A program made the translations under genes and the position numbers. From the NCBI RefSeq assembly GCF_040546025.1, contig NZ_JBEPNA010000003.1:197808-261807 (forward strand): DNA of 64,000 bases, in the 5' to 3' direction. The DNA comes from Marisediminicola sp040546025. Its GTDB lineage: Bacteria > Actinomycetota > Actinomycetes > Actinomycetales > Microbacteriaceae. The notes below the pieces were generated by a model. That model saw only the letters and a program-made list of their open reading frames with translations, was not told the origin of the DNA and searched no databases. Below, one piece after another: positions 47,230-56,574 of this stretch (position 1 is its first letter; every line of letters begins with the position of its first letter).

Positions 47230-48176
47230 GCCAGTCCGTTCTCTACGACGCCCCCGGCCCGCGCGCGATCCGCCGGTCGAGGATCATCTCGGTCGTGTCT
47301 GCCGTGCTCATCGCGCTCGGCATCGCCTGGCTGATCTTCACCCTTGCCGCGCCGCGCGAGACCGCCGGTGGCTCCACCCAGGTCGGACTCTTCGACCCGA
47401 GCCGCTGGGACATCCTGCTCGACGCCGCCTTCTGGCGCGCCATCGGGCGCGGGGTGCTGGGCACCCTGCAGATGGCCGGCGTCGCCGCCGTGCTCGCGAT
47501 GGTCATCGGCATCCTCTTCTCCTTCGGCCGCACCGCGCGCACCGCCTGGATCCGCGTGCCCACCGCCGTGCTGCTCGAGTTCTTCCGCGGCATGCCCGTG
47601 CTGCTCATGATGCTCTTCGTGCTGCTCGTGTTCGCATCGGGGTCCTACATCGCCGGCGTCGCGGCCCTGGCCGTCTACAACGGAGCCCTGATCGGCGAGA
47701 TCCTCCGCGCCGGAATCGCCTCTCTTCCGCGCGGCCAGGCCGAGGCGGGGCTCGCGATCGGGCTGACCCCGATCAAGACGCGGTTCCTCATCGAGTTTCC
47801 GCAGGCGTTTCGCCAGATGCTGCCGATCATCATCGCCCAGATGGTGGTGCTGCTCAAGGACACAGCGCTCGCCTACATCGTTGGGTACCCGGAGCTGCTG
47901 CGCATCGGCGTCAACAACCTCGCCAACTTCTACGGCAACCGCTACTTCTTCACACTGTTCTTCGTGGTGCTCGTGATCTACCTCGCCATCAACCTCACGC
48001 TCTCCTGGGTCGCGCGATTCGTCGCACGCCGCACGGGCAGCAAGGCGGTGCTCGACGCCAAGATCCCCGGCCGCGGTGTGCTCGGCGCGGTGGAGGCAGG
48101 CGCGGGCCCCGGCGGGGCCGGGAATCTCGGCGGCGATGCGGGGGGCGAGGGCGGCGGCGAAGGCAGCAAGCTCTAG
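47226..48176 (+). CDS. gluD: Amino acid ABC transporter permease, Gly-rich C-terminus
   Basis: This 316-residue permease has an extra N-terminal helix (about residues 20-42) before the HisMQ-type core. The EAA loop is EILRAGIASLPRGQAEAGLAIG, then the FLIEFPQAFRQMLPIIIAQM helix. A cytosolic tail ends in a 30-residue Gly-rich stretch (GAGPGGAGNLGG, DAGGEGGGEG), which is unusual and probably disordered. pheS starts 21 nt after the stop with its own -10-like box. Confidence 0.92.
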   Translation: MSQSVLYDAPGPRAIRRSRIISVVSAVLIALGIAWLIFTLAAPRETAGGSTQVGLFDPSRWDILLDAAFWRAIGRGVLGTLQMAGVAAVLAMVIGILFSFGRTARTAWIRVPTAVLLEFFRGMPVLLMMLFVLLVFASGSYIAGVAALAVYNGALIGEILRAGIASLPRGQAEAGLAIGLTPIKTRFLIEFPQAFRQMLPIIIAQMVVLLKDTALAYIVGYPELLRIGVNNLANFYGNRYFFTLFFVVLVIYLAINLTLSWVARFVARRTGSKAVLDAKIPGRGVLGAVEAGAGPGGAGNLGGDAGGEGGGEGSKL

Positions 48177-48183
48177 CCCGCAC

Positions 48184-48189
48184 TAAACT
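48184..48189 (+). promoter_or_regulatory. pheS: -10-like hexamer TAAACT, predicted leaderless start for pheS
   Basis: TAAACT ends 8 nt before the pheS GTG. Confidence 0.45.
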
Positions 48190-48197
48190 CGACTCTT

Positions 48198-49238
48198 GTG
48201 TCTGAGTCCCTTCCCCTGAACGAGCAGAACGTCGGCGCTGCCGTGGATGCTGCCCTTGCCGCCCTCGCCTCGGCGACGACCTCATCGAGCCTCAAGGCCG
48301 CTCGCGCCGAGCACCTCGGTGAGCATTCAGCGCTTGCGGCGTTCAACGCGTCGATCAAGTCGCTGCCGAACGACCAGAAATCCGGCGCCGGCAAGCTCGT
48401 CGGCCAGGCGAAGGCACGTCTGAGCCAGGCTTTCGAGGCGCGCGTCACCGAGGTCTCGGCCGCGGAGGAGGCAGGCCGCCTCGCCGCGGAGGCCATCGAC
48501 GTCACGGCCGTCGCATCCCGGTGGACGGCCGGCGCCCGGCATCCGCTGGGCCTCCTCATGGAGCAGATCGGCGACATCTTCATCGGCATGGGCTGGGAGA
48601 TCGCGGAGGGCCCGGAGCTCGAGAACGAGTGGTTCAACTTCGACTCGATGAACTTCGACGAGGACCACCCCGCCCGCGCCATGCAAGACACCTTCTTTGT
48701 CGAGCCGCAGGACAAGCACCTCGTGCTGCGCACCCACACGAGCCCGGTGCAGACCCGGTCGATGCTCGATCGCACCCCGCCGATCTACGTCGTCGCGCCC
48801 GGCCGCACCTTCCGCACCGACGAGCTCGACGCGACCCACACCCCGGTGTTCCACCAGGTCGAGGGCCTAGCCGTCGACAAGGGCCTCACCATGGCGCACC
48901 TGCGCGGCACCCTCGAGCACTTCGCCCGCATCATGTTCGGCGACGAGGCCAAGATCCGGCTGCGGCCGAACTACTTCCCCTTCACCGAGCCGAGCGCCGA
49001 GATGGACGTCTGGCAGCCGAACGCCAAGGGCGGCGCGCGCTGGGTGGAGTGGGGCGGCTGCGGCATGATCAACCGCAACGTGCTGCTCGCCTCCGGCATC
49101 GATCCCGACGTCTACCAGGGCTTCGCCTTCGGCATGGGCATCGAACGCACTCTCATGTTCCAGAACGGCCTCACCGACATGCGCGACATGGTCGAGGGCG
49201 ACATCCGATTCAGCAAGCAGTTTGGAATGGTCCTCTGA
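48198..49238 (+). CDS. pheS: Phenylalanine--tRNA ligase alpha subunit
   Basis: PheS is the catalytic subunit of the heterotetrameric class II synthetase. This 346-residue protein has an N-terminal coiled coil (residues ~1-85). The catalytic core carries motif 1 GARHPLGLLMEQIGDIFIGMG, motif 2 FRTDELDATHTPVFHQVEGL and motif 3 FGMGIERTLMF. The phenylalanine pocket FTEPSAEMDVW is present. The GTG start fits the box upstream. The pheT ATG overlaps its stop. Confidence 0.96.
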   Translation: MSESLPLNEQNVGAAVDAALAALASATTSSSLKAARAEHLGEHSALAAFNASIKSLPNDQKSGAGKLVGQAKARLSQAFEARVTEVSAAEEAGRLAAEAIDVTAVASRWTAGARHPLGLLMEQIGDIFIGMGWEIAEGPELENEWFNFDSMNFDEDHPARAMQDTFFVEPQDKHLVLRTHTSPVQTRSMLDRTPPIYVVAPGRTFRTDELDATHTPVFHQVEGLAVDKGLTMAHLRGTLEHFARIMFGDEAKIRLRPNYFPFTEPSAEMDVWQPNAKGGARWVEWGGCGMINRNVLLASGIDPDVYQGFAFGMGIERTLMFQNGLTDMRDMVEGDIRFSKQFGMVL

Positions 49239-51742
49239 TGCGCGTCCCACTGAGCTGGCTCGCCGAGTTCGTCGACCTCGTGCCCGGGTCCACCACCGAC
49301 GACATCCATGCCGCTCTCGTCAGGGTCGGCCTCGAGGAGGAGGGCGTGCACGGCTTCGAGCTGAGCGGCCCCATCGTCGTCGGCACCGTGGTCGAATTCG
49401 TCGACGAGCCGCAGACCAACGGCAAGACCATCCGCTGGTGCCAGGTCGACGTCGGCGAAAACGTGCCCCGAGGGATCGTCTGCGGCGCGCACAACTTCGC
49501 CGCCGGCGACAAGGTCGTCGTGTCGCTGCCCGGCGCGGTGCTGCCCGGCCCGTTCCCGATCGCCGCGCGCACCACCTATGGCCACGTCTCCGACGGCATG
49601 ATCGCCTCGGCCAAGGAGCTCGGCCTCGGCGAGGAGCACGCCGGCATTCTGGTGCTGTCGACCCTCGGGCTCGACCCGGCGGTGGGGACGGATGCCGTCG
49701 CGCTGCTCGGCCTGGACGACTCGGCCGTCGAGGTCAACGTGACCCCCGACCGCGGCTATGCCTTCTCGATCCGCGGCATCGCCCGCGAGTACAGCCACGC
49801 CACCGGCGCGGCCTTCCGCGACCCCGCGGCCGGCGTGCCCGCCCACGAGCGTGCCGAGGGCGCGGCCGTCTTCCCCGTCACGATCGACGACCGCGCGCCC
49901 ATCCGCGGGCGCATCGGCTCGACGGTGTTCGTCACCCGCGTCGTGCGTGGGGTCGACCCCACCCGGCCCACCCCCGCTTGGATGGTCGCGCGACTGACCC
50001 TCGCCGGCATCCGCTCGATCTCGCTCGTCGTCGACATCACCAACTACGTCATGCTCGAGCTCGGCCAGCCCACCCATGGCTACGACCTCGACAAGCTCAC
50101 CGGTGGCATCACCGTACGCCGCGCGGAGCCGGGGGAGAGCATCGTCACCCTCGACGACCAGAAGCGGGGGCTCCACCCGGAGGACCTGCTCATCGCCGAC
50201 GAGTCCGGCCCGATCGGGATCGCCGGCGTCATGGGCGGCGCGAGCACCGAGATCGGCACCGACACCGTCAACGTGCTCGTCGAGGCCGCGAACTTCGACC
50301 CCATCTCGATCGCGCGCTCCGCCCGCCGGCACAAGCTGCCGAGCGAGGCATCCCGCCGCTTCGAGCGCGGCGTCGACCCGGCGGTCGCCGCACCGGCCGC
50401 CGCCCGGGTCGTGCAGCTGCTCGAGCAACTCGCCGGCGGCACCCCCGACGCCCTCGGCTCGCACCACACGGACCACGCTGTCGCCACCGGCATCGAGCTG
50501 CCATCAGGGTACGTCTCCGGGCTCGTCGGCGTCGACTACAGCGACGAGGAGATCCTCTCCTCCCTCGCCGAGATCGGCGGGGCGATCGTGCCGTCCGACA
50601 CCGGGCTAGTCGTCACCCCGCCGAGCTGGCGCCCCGACCTGACCGACAAAGCGACGCTCGCCGAGGAGGTCGCCCGCATCGTCGGGTACGACCGCATCCC
50701 CTCCGTGCTGCCGACCGCGCCCCCCGGCCGCGGCCTCACCCGCGCCCAGCGCCTCCGCCGCTCCGCCGCCCAGCAGCTTGCTGCCGGCGGTTCGACCGAG
50801 GTCATCGCGTACCCGTTCGTGTCGAAGTTCAGCAATGACACCTTCGGCGCGGCATCCGCCGGCCCGGTTGCCGCGGTCAAGCTCGCGAACCCGCTCGACG
50901 GCGAAGTGCCGTGGCTGCGCACCTCGCTCACCCCCGGGCTCATCGAGGTCGCGCGCCGCAACCTGTCCCGCGGGCTGACCGACCTCGCGCTCTTCGAGAT
51001 CGGCACCGTGTTCCTGCCGGAGGCGGGCGTCGAGTATGGCAGCGGCCCGCTGCCGGTCGGCAACGCGCGGCCCTCCGTCGACGTGCTCACAGGCCTGAAC
51101 GCGTCGATCCCGCCGCAGCCCCGGCACGCCGGCGGGCTGTTCCTCGGCAACGTCGTCGCCAAGCAGGCAGGGCAGGCCGCCATCCCGGCATCCGTCGCCG
51201 ACGCCCTCACCGCCGTGCGCCAGCTCGCCGCCGCCCTCGCGGTCACGATCGACGTGCGCCAGGGCAGCCACCAGGCCATGCACCCCGGTCGCACCGCAGA
51301 GCTGCTCGTCGACGGGCACACCGTCGGCCACGCCGGCGAGCTGCTGCCGACCCTCGCCGCCGAACTCGACCTGCCCCGGGTTGTCGCCGTCTGGGAGGTC
51401 GACCTCGACGCCCTCATCCGGCTCGCACCGCTGTCGATCACACCCACCCCGATCGCAACCCCTCCGGCGGCGACGCAGGACCTGTCTCTCGTGGTGCCCG
51501 TCGGATTCCCGGCGAGCGAGGTGCTCGCGGCGATCGTGGAGGGCGCCGGCCCCCTGCTCGAGGATGCCCGGCTGTCAGACGACTACCGCGGTGCCGGGAT
51601 TCCGGATGGCGCGAGGTCGCTGACCTTTGCGCTCAGGTTCCGGGCGAGCGATCGCACACTCACCGCGAAGGAGGCGACCGACGCGAAGCTCGCGGGAGCT
51701 GCCGTCGCCGCAGAGCGTTTCGGGGCGACGATCCGCGAGTAG
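49238..51742 (+). CDS. pheT: Phenylalanine--tRNA ligase beta subunit
   Basis: PheT binds tRNA and hosts editing of Tyr-tRNA(Phe). This 834-residue protein has all expected parts: the N-terminal EMAP-II-like tRNA-binding domain (CGAHNFAAGDKVVVSLPGAVLPG), B3/B4 editing domain, B5 domain (GSHHTD to GYDRIPSVLP), core-like domain (NPLDGEVPWLRTSLTPGL) and the C-terminal anticodon-binding fold (LSLVVPVGFPASEVLAAI). It overlaps pheS by 1 nt, and the pair is a single unit. Confidence 0.96.
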   Translation: MRVPLSWLAEFVDLVPGSTTDDIHAALVRVGLEEEGVHGFELSGPIVVGTVVEFVDEPQTNGKTIRWCQVDVGENVPRGIVCGAHNFAAGDKVVVSLPGAVLPGPFPIAARTTYGHVSDGMIASAKELGLGEEHAGILVLSTLGLDPAVGTDAVALLGLDDSAVEVNVTPDRGYAFSIRGIAREYSHATGAAFRDPAAGVPAHERAEGAAVFPVTIDDRAPIRGRIGSTVFVTRVVRGVDPTRPTPAWMVARLTLAGIRSISLVVDITNYVMLELGQPTHGYDLDKLTGGITVRRAEPGESIVTLDDQKRGLHPEDLLIADESGPIGIAGVMGGASTEIGTDTVNVLVEAANFDPISIARSARRHKLPSEASRRFERGVDPAVAAPAAARVVQLLEQLAGGTPDALGSHHTDHAVATGIELPSGYVSGLVGVDYSDEEILSSLAEIGGAIVPSDTGLVVTPPSWRPDLTDKATLAEEVARIVGYDRIPSVLPTAPPGRGLTRAQRLRRSAAQQLAAGGSTEVIAYPFVSKFSNDTFGAASAGPVAAVKLANPLDGEVPWLRTSLTPGLIEVARRNLSRGLTDLALFEIGTVFLPEAGVEYGSGPLPVGNARPSVDVLTGLNASIPPQPRHAGGLFLGNVVAKQAGQAAIPASVADALTAVRQLAAALAVTIDVRQGSHQAMHPGRTAELLVDGHTVGHAGELLPTLAAELDLPRVVAVWEVDLDALIRLAPLSITPTPIATPPAATQDLSLVVPVGFPASEVLAAIVEGAGPLLEDARLSDDYRGAGIPDGARSLTFALRFRASDRTLTAKEATDAKLAGAAVAAERFGATIRE

Positions 51743-51858
51743 CGGCACCGGGTGCCGGCCCGCAGCGCGCGTGTCGAAACCCGCGCTGTCGCTTACGACG
51801 GAACCCACGGTGCGCCGCCGGCGTGTCGGGCATCTGGAGGCGCGCATGGCGGCAACTT

Positions 51859-51875
51859 TCCGACTTTGACGACAC
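51859..51875. mobile_element. Solo right end of the MITE-like element (copy D)
   Basis: TCCGACTTTGACGACAC is identical to the right end of copy A. A left end is reduced to GTGTCG at 51771, which would give a 105-bp element. The copy is probably degenerate. Confidence 0.45.
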
Positions 51876-51917
51876 CGGCCACCTTCATTTGGCACGGGAG
51901 GGCTGCACGAGAGGGCG

Positions 51918-51986
51918 GTTTCGACATGATCGCTGTGCGACCTGCCCGGCCGGCAGAGATCGCGGCGGGACGCGACCTGCTCAACC
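51918..51986 (-). repeat. REP-like palindromic element, reverse orientation
   Basis: CGCGACCTGCTCAACC at 51971-51986 is the exact reverse complement of GGTTGAGCAGGTCGCG at 15382-15397. The other edge GGTTTCGACA (51918-51927) is the usual partner end of this palindrome family. Confidence 0.55.
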
Positions 51987-52224
51987 TGCCGGGCCGGCAG
52001 GGGATCGCTCACCCTGCGGGAGCCCCGCGATTGGGCGAGCGGATGCCCGACGCGCTACGCTCGGGGGGTGGGCAACTTTCTCGGAGCACAGGTGGACGGC
52101 GTTCAGCCGCGCCTTTCCGTGCGACGTCGTGAAACCTGCGAGCGACTCGGGGCGTCATTTCCTGGTTGAGCTGAGGAGGCTCATCGTGGAGTGTCGCCGG
52201 ACCAGTCCCTCGTCCCTCTCTCAA

Positions 52225-52230
52225 TAAGGT
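52225..52230 (+). promoter_or_regulatory. argC: -10-like hexamer TAAGGT, predicted leaderless start for argC
   Basis: TAAGGT ends 6 nt before the argC ATG. No ARG-box-like palindrome is obvious. Confidence 0.5.
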
Positions 52231-52236
52231 AGACCC

Positions 52237-53283
52237 ATGTCATTGTCAGTCGCCGTCGCAGGTGCAAGCGGCTACGCCGGCGGTGAGCTGCTGAGAATTC
52301 TCGCGGCCCACCCCGAGTTCGACGTCACGACCGTCACCGCGTTCCAGAACGCCGGCGAACGGCTCGTCGACGTGCAGCCGCATCTGCGCTCGCTCGAGCA
52401 CCTCACCCTCGTCGAAACGACCCCCGAGACCCTCGCGGGCCACGACATCGTCTTCCTCGCCCTGCCACACGGCAAGTCGGGCGAGATCACGGCCGCTCTC
52501 GACCCCGGCACCCTCGTCATCGACTGCGGCGCCGACCACCGCCTCGAGAGCGAGGCCGACTGGGCTGGGTTCTACGGCGGCGAGTACTTCGGCGCCTGGA
52601 CCTACGGGCTGCCCGAACTTCCGCTCGGCGGCGGCGGCCACCAGCGCGACCGCCTCGTCGGCGCGCGCCGCATCGCCGTGCCCGGATGCAACGTGACCGC
52701 GATCACCCTGGGCCTGGCTCCCGGCATCCGCGCGGGCGTCATCTCCTCCGACGACCTCGTCGCCGTCCTCGCCGTCGGCACCTCGGGCGCAGGCAAGAGC
52801 CTCAAGACCGAGCTGCTCTTCAGCGAGCAGACCGGCTCGGCCTCGGCATATGCCGTTGGCGGCACCCACCGGCACACACCCGAGATCCGCCAGAACCTCA
52901 CCGCGGCTGGCGGTGTCGGCGTGACCGTCTCGTTCACCCCGATGCTCGTGCCCATGTCGCGCGGAATCCTCGCGACCTCCACCGCGAAGGTCGCCCCCGG
53001 CATCCGCGCGGCCGACGTGCGCTCCGCGTGGGCGACCGCGTACGCGGACGAGCCCTTCGTGCACCTGCTGCCGGAGGGGCAGTTCCCGCGCACCGGAGAC
53101 ACCACGGGAGCGAACACCGCGCTCGTCGGGCTCGCCGTCGATGAGGCCGCCGGCCGCGTGATCACCGTCACCGCGATCGACAATCTCGTCAAGGGCACCG
53201 CCGGTGCCGCGATCCAATCGGCCAACATCGCCCTCGGGCTTCCCGAGTCGCTCGGCCTCAACCTGAACGGAGTCGCCCCGTGA
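52237..53283 (+). CDS. argC: N-acetyl-gamma-glutamyl-phosphate reductase
   Basis: ArgC reduces N-acetylglutamyl phosphate to the semialdehyde with NADPH, step three of arginine synthesis. This 348-residue protein has the Rossmann motif VAVAGASGYAGGELLRIL and the active-site Cys in AVPGCNVTAITL near residue 150. The GTSGAGKSLKTELLFSE loop and FTPMLVPMSRGILATS are present. It is the first gene of argCJBDFGH. argJ overlaps by 4 nt. Confidence 0.96.
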   Translation: MSLSVAVAGASGYAGGELLRILAAHPEFDVTTVTAFQNAGERLVDVQPHLRSLEHLTLVETTPETLAGHDIVFLALPHGKSGEITAALDPGTLVIDCGADHRLESEADWAGFYGGEYFGAWTYGLPELPLGGGGHQRDRLVGARRIAVPGCNVTAITLGLAPGIRAGVISSDDLVAVLAVGTSGAGKSLKTELLFSEQTGSASAYAVGGTHRHTPEIRQNLTAAGGVGVTVSFTPMLVPMSRGILATSTAKVAPGIRAADVRSAWATAYADEPFVHLLPEGQFPRTGDTTGANTALVGLAVDEAAGRVITVTAIDNLVKGTAGAAIQSANIALGLPESLGLNLNGVAP

Positions 53284-54425
53284 GCGTCACCCACGCCAAG
53301 GGCTTCGCCGCCGTCGGCCTCGAAATCGGACTGAAGAACAGCGGCGGCAAAGACCTCGCCCTCGTGCACAACCTCGGCCCGCGCAACGCCGCGGCCGCCG
53401 TGTTCACCAGCAACCGCGCCAAGGCCAACCCGATCATCTGGTCGCAGCAGGTCATCGCCGACGGCATCGCCACCGCGATCGTGCTCAACTCGGGCGGCGC
53501 CAACTGCTACACCGGCTCCCGCGGGTTCCAGGTGACCCACGCCACCGCCGAGGCCGTCGCCGCGAAGCTCGACCTCTCAACCACCGACGTGCTCGTCTGC
53601 TCGACCGGGCTCATCGGCGAGCAGCTCCCACTCGAGCCGCTCCTGGCCGGCATCGAGACCGCACAGCTCACCGCCGACGGGGGAGCGGACGCCGCGCTCG
53701 CAATCATGACGACCGACAGCCGCCCCAAGACGAGCGTCGTCGACGGCGCCGGCTGGTCTATCGGCGGGATGGCGAAGGGGGCCGGGATGCTCGCGCCCGG
53801 GCTCGCGACGATGCTCGTGGTGCTCACGACGGATGCCGACGTGCCCGCATCCGACCTCGACGCAGCGCTGCGCGCAGCCACCCGGGTGAGCTTCGACCGC
53901 CTCGACTCGGACGGCTGCATGTCGACCAACGACCAGGTGACGCTGCTCGCGAGCGGCGCCTCCGGAATCGTGCCGGGCGTCGCGGAGTTCCGCGCCGCTG
54001 TGACCGCGATCTGCCTCGACCTCGCGCTGCAGCTGCAGGCCGACGCCGAGGGATCGAGCCACGACATCTCGATCGAGACGGTGAACGCCGCGAACGAGGA
54101 CGACGCCGTCATGGTCGGCCGCTCGGTCGCCCGCAACAACCTCTTCAAGGCCGCCGTGTTCGGCAACGACCCGAACTGGGGCCGGGTTCTCGCCGCCGTC
54201 GGCACCACGAGCGCGACCTTCGATCCGTACGACATCGACGTGTCGATCAACGGCGTCATGGTCTGCCGGTCGGGCGAGCCGGGGGAGTCCCGCGACCTCG
54301 TCGACCTGGCCCCGAGGGCGGTGCACGTGCTGATCGACCTCAAGTCGGGCACCGACACGGCCACCGTGTGGACCAACGACCTCACCCACGATTACGTGCA
54401 CGAGAACAGCGCGTACTCCAGCTGA
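53280..54425 (+). CDS. argJ: Glutamate N-acetyltransferase / amino-acid acetyltransferase ArgJ
   Basis: ArgJ recycles the acetyl group from N-acetylornithine to glutamate and may also use acetyl-CoA. This 381-residue precursor should cut itself before the Thr in KGAGMLAPGLATMLVVLTTDA (about residue 180) to give alpha and beta chains. The C-terminal FGNDPNWGRVLAAVG motif is present. This gives the cyclic arginine route, so argE is not needed. The GTG/TGA overlaps the neighbours. Confidence 0.95.
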   Translation: MSVTHAKGFAAVGLEIGLKNSGGKDLALVHNLGPRNAAAAVFTSNRAKANPIIWSQQVIADGIATAIVLNSGGANCYTGSRGFQVTHATAEAVAAKLDLSTTDVLVCSTGLIGEQLPLEPLLAGIETAQLTADGGADAALAIMTTDSRPKTSVVDGAGWSIGGMAKGAGMLAPGLATMLVVLTTDADVPASDLDAALRAATRVSFDRLDSDGCMSTNDQVTLLASGASGIVPGVAEFRAAVTAICLDLALQLQADAEGSSHDISIETVNAANEDDAVMVGRSVARNNLFKAAVFGNDPNWGRVLAAVGTTSATFDPYDIDVSINGVMVCRSGEPGESRDLVDLAPRAVHVLIDLKSGTDTATVWTNDLTHDYVHENSAYSS

Positions 54426-55357
54426 TGGCCACCAACGACGAAATCGAGCAGGACCTCGCCGCCGAGAAGGCCGCGATCCTCATCGAGTCCCTCTCCTGGC
54501 TCAAGCAGTACTCCGGCAAGATCGTGGTCGTGAAATTCGGCGGCAACGCGATGATCAACGAGGACCTCAAGCGCGCGTTCGCCGAAGACATGGTCTACCT
54601 GCGCTACGCGGGCCTGCACCCCGTCGTCGTGCACGGCGGCGGCCCACAGATCTCCGCGGCGCTCGAGGAGAGCGGAATCGAGAGCGAGTTCCGCGGAGGC
54701 TACCGGGTCACGAGCACCGAGGCCATCAGCGTCGTGCGCCGTGTGCTCGCCGACGAGGTCAACCGCGAGATCGTCGAGCTGATGAACGCGCACGCCGACG
54801 CCGGGCATCCGGTTCTCGCCGCGGGCGTGTTCGGCGACGGCAAGTCGCTGTTCTCGGGGGAGCGCAAGGGCGTCGTGGTCGACGGCGAGAGGTTCGACCT
54901 CGGCCACGTCGGCGATATCACCCACGTCGACCCGTCGAGCGCGCTCAACGTCATCGCGCGCGGGCTCATCCCCGTCGTGTCGTCGATCGCGTCGGAGAAT
55001 TCCGACCCCAGCCAGGCGCTCAACGTGAACGCCGATGCTGCCGCCGGCGCGCTCGCGATCGCCCTGCAGGCCACCAAGCTCGTGGTCCTGACCGACGTGC
55101 CCGGCCTCTACAGCGACTGGCCCAACCGCGATTCCCTCGTGGACCTCATCACGGTCGACGAGCTCACCGCGCTTCTCCCGAGCCTCGAGTCGGGCATGAT
55201 CCCCAAGATGACAGCCTGCCTGGATGCCGTGGTCGGCGGCGTCGGCGGCGCGACGATCATCGACGGGCGCATCCCCCACGCGATTCTGCTCGAAGTCTTC
55301 ACCCAGCGTGGCGCCGGCACCGAAGTCATCCCCAACTCCAAAAGGAAGTCGCAGTGA
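54425..55357 (+). CDS. argB: Acetylglutamate kinase
   Basis: ArgB phosphorylates N-acetylglutamate. This 310-residue amino acid kinase has the ATP/substrate motifs VVVKFGGNAM, VVVHGGGPQISAAL and the C-terminal LTDVPGLYSDWP, LESGMIPKMTACLDAV. The N-terminal helix (~25 residues, EKAAILIESLSWLKQY) is typical of arginine-feedback-inhibited forms, so feedback control is likely. It overlaps argJ by 1 nt and argD by 4 nt. Confidence 0.96.
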   Translation: MATNDEIEQDLAAEKAAILIESLSWLKQYSGKIVVVKFGGNAMINEDLKRAFAEDMVYLRYAGLHPVVVHGGGPQISAALEESGIESEFRGGYRVTSTEAISVVRRVLADEVNREIVELMNAHADAGHPVLAAGVFGDGKSLFSGERKGVVVDGERFDLGHVGDITHVDPSSALNVIARGLIPVVSSIASENSDPSQALNVNADAAAGALAIALQATKLVVLTDVPGLYSDWPNRDSLVDLITVDELTALLPSLESGMIPKMTACLDAVVGGVGGATIIDGRIPHAILLEVFTQRGAGTEVIPNSKRKSQ

Positions 55358-56574
55358 GCACCCTTCCCAGCACAACCGACACGACCTGGAAGACCCGGTT
55401 CGGGGCCTCGATGATGGGATCGCTCGCGACCCCGCAACTGCTGCTCGACCGTGGCGAGGGCTGCCACGTCTGGGACGTCGACGGCAAACGCTATCTCGAC
55501 TTCCTCGCCGGCATCGCCGTCAACACCCTCGGCCACGCGCATCCGGCCCTCGTCGCCGCCGTCAGCACGCAGGTCGCGACCCTCGCCCACGTGTCGAACT
55601 TCTTCGCCACGCCCCAGCAGCTCGAGCTCGCCGAGCGTCTCTGCCAGATCAGCGGGGCGGGCGACCGCGGCCGCGTATTCTTCGGCAACTCCGGCGCCGA
55701 GGCGATCGAGGCAGCGATCAAGCTCGCGCGGCTCAACAAGGGAGACGGCACACGGCGCCGCATCCTCGCGCTGCATAATTCGTTCCACGGGCGCACCATG
55801 GGGTCGCTCTCGCTCACCGGCAAGCCGGCGCTGCGCGAGGCCTTCGAGCCGCTGCTCGGCGGTGTGGAGCACATCGACACCACCATCGAGGCGCTCGAGC
55901 ACGCCATCGACGACACGGTCGCGGCGATCGTGATCGAGCCCATCAAGGGCGAGGCCGGCGTCATCGACCTGCCGGAGGGCTTCCTCCAGCGTGCACGCGA
56001 GCTCACCACACAGCACGGGGCCCTGCTGATCCTCGACGAGATCCAGACCGGCATCGGCCGCACCGGCAGCTGGTTCAGCTTCCAGCAGGACGGCATCGTG
56101 CCCGACGCCATCGTGCTCGCAAAGGGTGTCGCGGGCGGCGTGCCGATCGGCGCGCTCGTCACCTTCGGCGATGCCTCCGACCTCTTTATCGCCGGCCAGC
56201 ACGGCAGCACCTTCGGCGGCAACCCGCTCGCGACCGCGGCAGGCAACGCCGTGCTCACCGAGATCGAGAACGCGGGGCTGATCGAGAACGCCGCGCGCCG
56301 CGGCAACGAACTGCGCGAGATCATCACCGCGGTCGGCTCCCCGCTCGTCACCGAGATCCGCGGTCGCGGGCTGCTCCTCGGGGTCGGCCTCGCCGAACCC
56401 GTCGCCGCCCAGGTCGCCGCGAAGGCGCTGGAGCTCGGCCTCATCATCAACGCGCCCAACGATTCGAGCATCCGCCTCGCGCCGCCGCTCATCATCGGCG
56501 ACGCCGAGCTCGCCGAGTTCCGTGAGCTGTTCACCCAGGCCCTCGCGGCCGCGACCCCGAAGGCACGGCCATGA
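55354..56574 (+). CDS. argD: Acetylornithine aminotransferase
   Basis: ArgD transfers an amino group from glutamate to N-acetylglutamate semialdehyde with PLP. This 406-residue class III aminotransferase has FFGNSGAEAIEAAIKLAR, the HGRTMGSLSLTGKP block and ILDEIQTGIGRTG. The PLP-Lys is in VLAKGVAGGVPIGAL (about residue 254), followed by GQHGSTFGGNPLA. It may also act in lysine synthesis as DapC. GTG start overlaps argB, and its stop overlaps argF. Confidence 0.96.
   Translation: MSTLPSTTDTTWKTRFGASMMGSLATPQLLLDRGEGCHVWDVDGKRYLDFLAGIAVNTLGHAHPALVAAVSTQVATLAHVSNFFATPQQLELAERLCQISGAGDRGRVFFGNSGAEAIEAAIKLARLNKGDGTRRRILALHNSFHGRTMGSLSLTGKPALREAFEPLLGGVEHIDTTIEALEHAIDDTVAAIVIEPIKGEAGVIDLPEGFLQRARELTTQHGALLILDEIQTGIGRTGSWFSFQQDGIVPDAIVLAKGVAGGVPIGALVTFGDASDLFIAGQHGSTFGGNPLATAAGNAVLTEIENAGLIENAARRGNELREIITAVGSPLVTEIRGRGLLLGVGLAEPVAAQVAAKALELGLIINAPNDSSIRLAPPLIIGDAELAEFRELFTQALAAATPKARP

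Larger units (their letters stand above)
51743..52236. other. Gap with degenerate repeats between pheT and argC
   Basis: The 494 bases contain no convincing gene. They hold a right end of the ~112-bp inverted-repeat element (51859-51875), a REP-like copy in reverse orientation (51918-51986), a GGGCAACTTTC repeat of the 51851 segment at 52071, and a -10-like TAAGGT just before argC. Small frames on both strands are best read as chance. Confidence 0.6.
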
